Source: Halicephalobus mephisto
Taxonomy: Eukaryota; Nematoda; Chromadorea; Rhabditida; Panagrolaimidae
DNA length: 64,000 nucleotides
Direction of reading: 5' to 3'
Assembly: GCA_009193035.1 (NCBI GenBank)
Contig: SWDT01000038.1
Span: 124,001 to 188,000, forward strand
Shown: in pieces, positions 55,979 to 64,000 of the stretch
How the letters are laid out: each line of letters starts with the position of its first letter
Numbering within the stretch: position 1 is the stretch's first letter
Made by a program: the position numbers and the translations under genes
The notes under the pieces: model-generated
What the model was told of the DNA's origin: nothing
Database searches by the model: none
Seen by the model: only the letters and a program-made list of their open reading frames with translations

Positions 55979-58900
55979 TTAAGCTGCTTTGTTTATTTCT
56001 TTAGCTACATGTTCCGGTAAAGCTGCTGAGTTCTTGAGGACGTTGAGTTCCGTCGCGAGAAAAACCAGCATTCTGGAGGCCAGAGGACGGAGTTCGCCGA
56101 CATTCCACTGCTTCGACAACCAGATCTGGGCGGATTCGAGCACTTTTTCGACTTCCTCTGGATCTGAATGGACGGATTTCGCGTAATTCAAAATCAATGG
56201 TTTCATCATCTGAGACATTAACCAGTATCTGTAATCTTGACGAGAACGGTCTTTGACATGTTTTTCGTAAGATTGTTCGATTTGAGTTTGGATGTTCGTG
56301 TTTGAACCGGCTGATCCTTGAGATCGACACGAAGAAGGCAAATTAGACTGTAACATGCTGAAATCGATCACGGATGAGATTTCGAGTGGATTTAACTTAC
56401 GCAATTCGGGCGTTCATTTTTTCTATTTTTTCTTTGCAATTTTCGAGATCACTTTTCCTCCGTTCCGATTCCGATTTCAGAGACCGAATGAAAGTTGCTG
56501 CTCGATTCAGAACGACCGCATTTGTGGGTTTCACACCGGCTTCTTCGATGGCCGGAATCACAGAAGTCAAAGTTTCAAAACCATCTTTCAAAGCATTTCG
56601 TCGATTTTTTTCTGCATTAAGATGGAGGATTCTTTTCCTCTCTTCAGGGAGCATATTCCCATCCACTTGGGTCCTTAACGAAGTCGTCCTTCTTTTCGGT
56701 TTTACTTCCAAAGGTTTCTCTTCCATAGTGCCTTCTGAATCCGACATCATAGCATCTGAACTAGAAGTAGAAGCTGCTTGGGTGTAGCTCGGGGACGCCC
56801 GATTAGATATACTATGATGAGTTCGTTTTCTTTGAAATCTGCTCGTGGAAGGATATGCTTGAGTCGGAGGCGGTTCTGAGTTCGACTGCTCAATTATGTC
56901 ATTCTAAAAAATTAAAATTATTCAAAAAATTAAAATTATTCAAAAAAATTAAAATTATTCAAAAAATTAAAATTATTCAAAAAATTAAAAAAATCAAATA
57001 ATTCTAAAAATGAAAATTACTCAAAAAAATCAAATAATTCAAGTAATTTAAAAAAAATTAAAATAATTTAAATATTTCTAAAAAATTAATTTTTTTTAAA
57101 TCCCTGAAATTATTCTAAAACAAGTTAAAACTAGAAAGAGGGGTCCTGAAGAGAAATTGCCTTTGGTTTACTGTATTTAGAAAAGTTTTTTCAGTTTTGT
57201 TCTTGTTATTATTTTCGTTGCTTTGTTATTACTTTTATTATTTTTTCGCGTTATTTTCTGTATATCGAACAGATCAGATTTCTCCCTATCTTTCACGCGG
57301 TTCAAATATGAAAACCCTTATTCTGCAATCAGCTGATCTATTAGCTGACAACTGAATATCGACTGCGTTGTTATTTTTTCCGTGTCATTTTTATATGTGA
57401 AACATTTCTAATATTTCCTATCTTCTATGTGATTTTAAAGTGAAAACTTCCACTCATTAATTCCTTAGCCTATTGTCTATTAAGAGTTTTAAGTATCAAT
57501 TCGCTGTCATTCTTGCGCCGTCGTTGATATATGAAACATTTCCAATCTCTCCCTATCTTATACACAATTTCAAAATAGAAACGCCTACTTATTAATTACC
57601 TAGTCTACTGTCTATTGAAAAGGTTTCAACATCAGCTGTAATATAATTCGTTATTTGTACTTGTTATATTAAGCAGCTGTAAAGTTTTTGTCTTTCCTGT
57701 AGGTTTTATGACGCAACGAAAAATAACTTACTCTGAATAACCCTGGTCTTTCCGGAGCAGGGAATATACCGGAATCTTGATTGGGAGTTGGCAGACCTGC
57801 TGCAACTGCATTCGAAATAGGCCTGTAAATGTCGCCCGTGGCGGGGGAATCTGGAACGATCTGATGATGGAAAGGCTTGGTTTCCATCTTGACCTGGACG
57901 AATATGTTCTGATCTTGGTTGTAATTAATTCCATTAGGTTTTGACAACAATCCCGGGAGAACTGTAGATTGTTGAGGTTGCTGATTCAGAGTATTGGTCG
58001 TCAAGTACCTCGCCAGGACAGGAGACGCTGTTCCTTGCATTATCTGATTCGGATGATTGTTAATAATCGACTGCTGATTCTGAATGAAATTCGTCAACGA
58101 TGGTGTTGTTGTCAGATTGATCAAAGCATTCGGAGATCCGAAAGATATTCCGCCGTTTCCCATGTTGATCGGAGAATTCTGGTTTGGAGACTGTAGCATT
58201 TGAATCGTCCTTCTACTATGTTCCAAATTGTTGTAATTTTGCTGTTGTTGAACAGTGTTAATCCAAAATTGTTGTTGCTGTTGTTGATGAAGAAGTTGCT
58301 GATGATTAGACTCGATGAATCGGTGGCGGAACACTTCATGAGTCTGGAAGGGACTCCCTGTCCTCCGGATTTGGCTATTTACAAGGGCAGGACTAGAAGA
58401 AGGATGCTGGAGAACATTCCCTCCAGAAACAGCGGGGATGACTTGGGAAGGGATATAGGGTTGGGGAGTGGGGGCTCCGAAGGACATTGTGGATGACGCT
58501 CTGCCTGTGCTTTCCTCACTCGCAAACGGCTGGGGACTGTTGTTGATCGGGGTTAACGAGTCATATATCGCTCTAGAGTACAACGGCTGAGAATGCTGTG
58601 TTGACATTAACCCATTCGGCGGGATTGTCGATGATTGTCTTGTTGGTTGTTGATTACTGTAATCCATAATGACGTTAGGATTGTCGTATTCCTTCGATCG
58701 GTAATCGGTGTGTGAAAGTTGCTGATGACCACCGTTCATGATCTGAGATTGCATCATTTGCTGTTCCATGTCCATTCCACTCCCGTCACCGGCCATGATT
58801 TCCTCAATACTCGGTTGGAGAGACAACAAACAGGGCTGCATAATATCCGCATTTGCCATCTGATCGTTGCCGAATTCCTTCGGATTTGGGAACATGAATG

Positions 58901-59744
58901 GAGCATTCAAACTTTCGAAAAGAGAATTAGTGAACTCGTTGTCGAATTCATCAACGTCGAAAATATCTTCATAAGTAGACATATTTTGAGGAGTTCTGCT
59001 TTGAGCTGGTCTGGTGATACTGTTAGTGATACAGTTACAACTGTTTTCTCGTTTTCTGCAACAAGTAGAATTTCTCTTTTTTGCCGGACGATTGAAGGTC
59101 CTCCATCTTTTGTATTGGGCACATACGGCTTCCATTCTTCGTTTCCAATACATGCCTTCTAGAACGGTTCCTTCTATTTTAGTATGGGTGGTGTCGTCGT
59201 CGGGCACGGCAAAATAACAGTATTTTTTCTTTTTGTCAGGTTTTCGAACTGAAATTATCAATGAAAAGTTTTTCGCATGAGAAACACTTACATTCCATAT
59301 AATACGCTCTCCAAATGACGTTGTTTAGACGGATCCTATGTTTCCATTGTAACTTGAGTCCCTTGAAATCCTTCCACTTAGGGGTAGTCAGTTTCATATA
59401 TGCAACATTGATGCATTTCTTGAGCTTATTCAAGGAAACGTCAATAGCAATGGACTGAGTTTTTTCTGGACCGAATTTGTAGAAAGTGACTGGTTTTTCA
59501 TCCTGAAAAGTTAATGTTTAAAAAGTAAAATTAAAGGAAGTTTGGAATTTTTAGTTGTTACCTTGTCGGGTCTAGTTATTTTTTGATCGGTAGTTATTCC
59601 GGCGTCTGTCATCGAATCGTCCACATCCACAACATCGACTTCGAAATCCTCATCTTCGTCCACTTTGACTTCGTGAGGATTCGAAATCATGAAATGCCCA
59701 CTGTGGATGGGTTCCTTGGAGGTCGTGGCTTCCTCCTTTGACAT
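55979..59744 (-). CDS. mml-1: Mondo/ChREBP-type bHLH-Zip transcription factor MML-1
   Basis: Exons (5' to 3' on minus) 59744-59562, 59502-59292, 59248-57732, 56903-56401 and 56357-55979; 930 residues, all phases closing. An acidic N-terminus (DEDEDFEVDVVDVDD) is followed by the Mondo conserved region (about 62-190), including SLNKLKKCINVAYMKLTTPKW, LKLQWKHRIRLNNVIWRAYY and LEGMYWKRRMEAV..YKRWR. The middle (about 200-640) is Gln/Asn/Ser/Pro-rich with a poly-Gln run (HQQQQQQF). The bHLH is at about 720-775 (ILHLNAEKNRRNALKDGFETL, loop, NAVVLNRAATFIRSLK), the zipper at about 775-803, and the C-terminal Mondo/Mlx dimerisation and retention domain at about 810-930 (YRYWLMSQMMKPLILNYAKS, AQIWLSKQWNVGELRPLASRML). 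With MXL-2 (Mlx) it regulates metabolic and longevity genes; glucose-sensing is inferred from the family. A GTTTCAG acceptor lies about 15 bp upstream of the ATG. Confidence 0.94.
56905..57110. repeat. Short tandem (AATTAAAATTATTCAAAAA)n in mml-1 intron 3
   Basis: About ten 18-20-bp units at the 3' end of the intron, immediately next to the exon 4 acceptor. The rest of the intron (57110-57730) has no recognised feature except two loosely repeated TGATATATGAAACATTTC(C/T)AAT blocks. Confidence 0.75.
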
Positions 59745-59869
59745 GGTTTAATATCAGCTCTGAAACGAACAATGTTCAGAATAGTTTGAGTTTTTTCGGG
59801 AGGATTTAAATAAGTATCGATGTGGAGATATAAGGAATCGAATGATGTCACGCGGATATTTAAAAAAGT

Positions 59870-60160
59870 GAATTCGATATATGGATGGTTTTGAAGAAAT
59901 TAATTGCATATGGATGATTTAAGGAAATCAATATATGGGCGACTTGTGAAGGAACTAATTTCATATATGAACGGGCCTAGAAAAGCTAAATTCGATATAT
60001 GGATGTTCCGAAAAAATCAATTCGATATATGGGTGACTTGGAGAAAAATGAATTCGATATATGGATGACTTGGGGAAAAATCAATTCGATATATGGATGA
60101 TGTGAAGAAAGTAAATTCGATATATGGATGGTTTAAAAAAAACAAAGTTGGTATATTAAT
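59870..60160. repeat. Minisatellite of ~31-bp units (AATTCGATATATGGATGACTTGGGGAAA) upstream of mml-1
   Basis: About nine units start about 110 bp upstream of the mml-1 ATG. Each has the GATATATGGATGA core, again based on ATATAT(G). The position in the 5' flank means it lies in the promoter or, if transcription starts far upstream, the outron. Confidence 0.85.
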
Positions 60161-61060
60161 GAATTTAAAGAAATGAATTTTATAAATGATGCAAGTTTTG
60201 GAAGATTTAAAGTTGGAGAATTTAAAACTAAAAAAAAGAAACTGCAAGTCGATTGCAGGGACTCAAGGGTGGCAAACAAACATTGCCGTTGGCATGTGTG
60301 CCAAAGAAGAGCTATGTCGTTATTTCTATTCTCCTAAGCGCCTGTTTTGGTAAATGTTGACTACAAACATGACTAACTTGGAAAAAAAGGTAAACTTGGC
60401 TGTGGGGAAAGGTATGACTGCGATAACGGAAAAATATCTAATCAATAATTATCAATGATATGGGATGGCTACTGTTTTTTGGATTGGGATAGAAAATTTG
60501 GATTATAAGATTGGATTTAGATAAATCGGTAATGTCACGTGGTGTCCTGGAGAAATGTTACGCCTGAACACGGGGGGGATCACATTTTCGTATTTTTCTT
60601 CTTTCTTGTCGGTGCGAGTCGATGAGCTCGCAGCAGTCAGACTAACAACAAAAACGAAAAAGTTAGTCAAACACATTTGTTCGTTCGTTCTCTACCGAAA
60701 CTGATTGAATGTGGATAGAACTGGCGAGAAGGAAAAATCTAGACTGGCGGACGGAATGTACCGATAATCAACGACCATATGTCGTGCCGTCTTTTGGTTA
60801 AGTTACATAATGGTTATTTTGTTTTTAAATGAAAATGAAAAAAGCGGTTTTGACTAGGTCGTTAAGTTTTGATCAATAAATTGGAATGTTATCTTCTTTG
60901 AAATCCGTTTAGGGATATAAAACAACTCGTTTTTGGAATTTAAGTGATTTTCTGGATATTTCGAAATAATTTTATATATCGGAATCAAAATCCAAAGATG
61001 ATTGGTTTTGTTTTTTATGTACCTTCATCTGGAAATTTTCATTGTTTTAATTTAGACAAA
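60161..61060. other. mml-1 distal upstream region
   Basis: 60240-60800 is noticeably less AT-rich than its surroundings and free of tandem repeats (for example GGGACTCAAGGGTGGCAAAC, CGGTGCGAGTCGATGAGCTC, CTCTACCGAAACTGATTG). No open frame or RNA is recognised; it could be a promoter or an untranslated first exon of mml-1. Confidence 0.35.
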
Positions 61061-61440
61061 AATTAAAGTTAAATTTTGAGGAACAATTGGATATATTAGC
61101 TGGATGTTGCAAGCAACCTGCGGATTTGGCTTTGATTTTAATGTCGACTTTTAAAGCATTGCATGCAACCTGCGGATTTTAGTTTTATTTTCACTTTGAT
61201 TTGGACATATGTGGTTGAATGTTGCAAGCAACCTGCGGATTTGGCTTTGATTTCGACTTATTTGCCACAATGTTGCGTGCAATCTGCGGGTTTGATTCTA
61301 ATGTTGACTTTTTTAAACGTTGCGAGCAACTTAAGGATTTTAACTTTATTTTGGAAATTTTATAAATATTAGTATCTAAATAATGCTCAATCTTGTTAAA
61401 CGTTGCGAGCAAACTGCAAATTTGACTTTGATGTCGACTT
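61060..61440. repeat. Tandem repeat with TTGCAAGCAACCTGCGGATTTG core, array 1
   Basis: Six or so diverged units of 55-90 bp, each with a (T/C)GTTGC(A/G)(A/T)GCAA-CCTGCGGATTTG core followed by TTTGAT.T(C/T)GACTT. The same core forms a second array at 63290-63660. TTGCATGCAA is a perfect palindrome. No coding support. Confidence 0.8.
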
Positions 61441-61459
61441 CTTTATAGACCTTGGAGCA

Positions 61460-62160
61460 GATGCACCTAAGGAAGACGTTTAAAAATTAATTCAGAAATC
61501 GCAAAATTATAAAATCACTTCGAAAATCGAAATTTTGGATTCTAAAAATTCCAAATATTCGTATCAAAACAGTTTTGTAGGAAAATTAATTTATGTTTAC
61601 AATAGTGTGACGAACATTGTAAAAGATAAAAATAAAAAACAAATTTGGAATTTTCGAATTCCCACGCAGAGAGAGATTTATGAAAACCAAAAAGTGGAAA
61701 ATCTGGCAACACTCAGTTCCAGGATAATTCTGAAAATTCTGGCAATTCGTGTCAAGACCAGGATTTATAAAAAGTTTATTTTTAATTTTCAAAAGACTAC
61801 AATTATTATTTTATTTTTCAAAATTAAAAATCTAATTTTACAATTTTGAGTCTCAAAGGGAAAGTTCTGAAAATTCGCGTCAGGACCACTTTGTAAAAAA
61901 GTTATTTTTGACGTTTAAAATCATAATAATATTATTATGTTTTTTGAGAATTAAATAAATATCAAGTTTTATAATTTTGAGTCCCAAAGGGAAAGTTCTG
62001 AAAATTCGCGTCAGGACCATTTAATAGAAATATTACTTTTGACTTTTAAAGTAATAATAATAACATTGTTTTTTGAGAATTAAATGAATATCAAATTTTA
62101 TAATTTTGAGTCTTGAATAAAAAGTTTAGAAATGTCACGTTGAGACCATTTCAAAACAAA
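61460..62160. repeat. Family C remnant and three family B units
   Basis: 61650-61720 has GGAATTTTCGAATTCCCACGC...GAGAG and GGAAAATCTGGCAACACTCAG of family C. 61850-62160 has three ~120-bp units with TTTGAGTC(C/T)CAAAGGGAAAGT, TCTGAAAATTCGCGTCAGGACCA and TTTTTGA(C)TTTTAAA..AATAATAA, related to family B at 4740-5000. Confidence 0.6.
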
Positions 62161-62529
62161 ACATTTTTAATTTTAGAATAGTACGATTGTTATAAATGAA
62201 CCAAAATCCAGTGATACTTGTCCAAAGAGCAGTAGTTCCGTCGACTGGGTGTTCTTTGACATTGGAGGGTTCGTTGTTGACGTTATTTCGTCCAGTTCAC
62301 TCAAAACAGACAATGTACATTTTTGGATTTTGTGTGCCATGGATCCAAAGTGATATATTTTTTTCTTTTTTCTCTGGCCCGAATCCGTCAATATTTCGCT
62401 CAATCTGGAGGTATTTGTTATTAAAAAATAAAGAAAATTTGAAATCATAAAATAAATCTTATGAAATATGTGCACCTTCCGGAGGTTGTGTACCACATAT
62501 GGCTCACGTTGTCCACGATTTGTTAAAAC

Positions 62530-63180
62530 GGACGACAATGGGACATGGCGTTCGGGTCCCGCAGGTTCGATCCCTAGGGTCGAAATTTGCATGAAAATTA
62601 TGCAAAAAATAATTTGATAAAGCTGTCGCGGAATGTGGATCCGGTTCCGACGCGAGATCTCCCGAAGACCATAGAAGTCTAAATATCCCTGAAAACGAGT
62701 CAAGTGATGCTCAAACTCCTAGTATTTAAAGAAGGTGATAAACCCCCATCATTCACATAGCAGGTATTAAAGCCCTGATATATCTTCTTGTGTTTGACCC
62801 CTATGCTATCCTATTGTCCCCTATATTTGTGTTATTTGTGTTTTACTGTGCTCTAAAAAGGACTGTTCCTCCCCTCGAGCGATTAGAACTGCGTGGACTA
62901 CTTCAAAATCCACGACGAAATCAATGTTGAAAATCACTTTTTAAAAAATATAACATGACAATAATGTCCCGGAAAAGTGTTTAAAAAATTAACTTAGATG
63001 TTCAAAGGCGATTTTTTGAACAAAAAAAACTGTCGTCTACGTGTTGAAACATTTTTTTTTATATTTTCAGGAAATTTCGTCAAAAGTCAAGAATCAATGA
63101 ACCAAATGATCAGCCGTTTTATTTTTATCAGTAAAAAATCCACAAACATCAATAATCAAAGCACCGAAGAATGTTTAAAA
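62530..63180 (+). repeat. Dispersed repeat with tRNA-like B-box (copy 2)
   Basis: Homologous to 28260-28600 but better preserved at the 5' end: GACAATGGGACATGGCGTTC, GGGTCCCGCAGGTTCGATCC (tRNA T-loop/B-box-like), then TTTGCATGAAAATTATGCAA. A ~280-bp segment (62620-62900) without counterpart in copy 1 interrupts it, so copy 2 may carry an insertion. A short frame at 62998-63186 aligns loosely with the frame in copy 1 (FK.DF.NKK..). Confidence 0.45.
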
Positions 63181-63289
63181 AGTTAATTTTGTTCGTTGGA
63201 TATTTGCAGTAATCCCCAGTGTCGAGATCTGTAAAGTGGTCAACATCAGATCAAAAATAAGTTTTTATACGATAATTGAGTAGGTCAAT

Positions 63290-63660
63290 CTGTCAGAATA
63301 TTGCAAGCAATCTGCAGATTTGATTTCGATGTCGATCAATTTTCATAAATGTTGCATGCAACCTGCAGGTTTGATTTTGACTTTAATGTCTACTTCTCCG
63401 TTATGATGTTGCATGCAATCTGCAGATTTGGTTTTGATGCTGACTTATCTGCCAAAATGTTGCACGTAATCTGCAGATTTTATTTCAATGTCGATCAATT
63501 TTCATAAATGTTGCATGCAACCTGCAGGTTTTATTTCGATTTTTGATACCGACCAATTTTCATAAACATTGTGTGCAGCTTGCAGATTTGATTTTGATGT
63601 CGACTTATCTGCCATAATGTTGCATGCAACCTGCGGATTTGATTTTGATGTTGACTGCTT
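63290..63660. repeat. Tandem repeat with TTGCATGCAACCTGCAGG/GATTTG core, array 2
   Basis: About seven units with alternating spacers GATCAATTTTCATAAATG and GACTTATCTGCCA(A/T)AATG, indicating a two-unit higher-order repeat of about 105-115 bp. It shares its core with 61060-61440 but most units have CTGCAGATTTG rather than CTGCGGATTTG. Confidence 0.85.
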
Positions 63661-63751
63661 TAAAGACTGGAACAAATATTTAAATAATTACAGTAATTCC
63701 CAGATATTAGTTTATAAATGAAATTCTTTGATATTACTGTAATATTTGGAG

Positions 63752-64000
63752 TTAGAGATTTTGAACAGAATGGATTAACTGATTCAAAGTGGCAGCTAGG
63801 GTTGTACTGCTTCTGACGAGCTGTTTGGCTTCTTCCCCGTATTGTTCGGCCTTGTAAGCTTTCTGCATGTCGTGGACCGTCTCCATCAAGGCCCGCAACA
63901 TCTGGTCGACTTTTGACGTCATCAATTGGGCTTGATAAAGAGAATTACTTTTTTTTAATAAACTTTGAGAAATTTCAGTTACAGAATCAGCACTATCTAC
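63752..64000 (-). CDS. C-terminal 82 residues of an unidentified helical protein (partial, cut by window edge)
   Basis: The minus-strand frame is open from the window edge to a TAA at 63754-63752. It reads as amphipathic helix with heptad-like spacing (VTEISQSLLKKSNSLYQAQL, SKVDQMLRALMETVHDMQKA, YGEEAKQLVRSSTTLAATLN) and ends LIHSVQNL. GC content and codon use are clearly coding compared with the flanking repeat. No family could be assigned from this fragment; a coiled-coil subunit of a larger complex is a guess only. The array at 63290-63660 lies directly downstream. Confidence 0.7.
   Translation of the reverse strand, partial: VDSADSVTEISQSLLKKSNSLYQAQLMTSKVDQMLRALMETVHDMQKAYKAEQYGEEAKQLVRSSTTLAATLNQLIHSVQNL

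Noticed and set aside
62530..62610. Functional tRNA gene around GGTTCGATCC
   Set aside because: The T-stem pairs poorly and no acceptor stem, D-arm or anticodon arm can be drawn; treated as tRNA-like repeat only.
62173..62703. 176-codon minus-strand frame
   Set aside because: Overlaps the tRNA-like repeat and family B units and shows no domain; likely spurious.
1..64000. CRISPR arrays, prokaryotic operons or phage genes
   Set aside because: Intron structure, splice signals and gene content are nematode throughout; the tandem arrays lack unique spacers between constant repeats.

Overview
This is nuclear DNA from a nematode, most likely a free-living rhabditid (Rhabditina) related to but not obviously within Caenorhabditis. 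The evidence is: short introns (minimum 42-54 bp) ending in TTTTCAG/TTTTTAG, acceptor-like sites just upstream of many start codons (as expected for spliced-leader trans-splicing), nematode-restricted domains (CX module, ShKT), and a set of genes best matched by C. elegans orthologues. Exon chains were built by hand from splice sites and reading phase, and the phases close in every gene except the first CX gene.

Plus strand, 0-20 kb: two tandem CX-module membrane proteins (450-3521, with an apparent 1-base frameshift, and 5749-7428); a TAX1BP3/TIP-1-like single-PDZ protein (8104-8894); the chaperonin subunit cct-5 (9253-12112); the bZIP factor atf-7 only about 200 bp downstream (12316-15889, with a second possible first exon at 13966); and an EF-hand rhomboid protease (16832-20118). 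From memory, cct-5 and atf-7 are also neighbours in C. elegans (C07G2.3 and C07G2.2), which supports an old operon-like pair.

Minus strand, 20-27 kb: a full-length SYG-2/nephrin-type adhesion receptor (20251-26849), convergent with the rhomboid gene. From 27 to 34 kb there is no host gene I can support. This is an accessory block bounded by about 320-bp inverted repeats (27091-27410 and 33409-33724), with decayed repeats and, nested near its right end, a nearly intact Tc1/mariner element whose transposase has one in-frame stop.

34-64 kb: an F-box protein (34906-35936, +), the heparan sulfate glycosyltransferase rib-2 (37631-41020, +), a convergent LRR-Ig-FN3 receptor (41909-46203, -), a secreted protein with three ShKT domains (49975-54562, +), the Mondo-type bHLHZip factor mml-1 (55979-59744, -), and the C-terminal end of an unidentified helical protein at the right edge (-).

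The most unusual property is the repeat landscape. Many of the long introns and gaps carry their own private minisatellite, and several dispersed families (palindromic, inverted-repeat or tRNA-like) recur across the window. The signals I rate highest are a 3-copy ~179-bp tandem repeat that contains a near-exact SL1 spliced-leader sequence, the large inverted-repeat element, the alternative atf-7 first exon, and the prion-like layout of the CX proteins.
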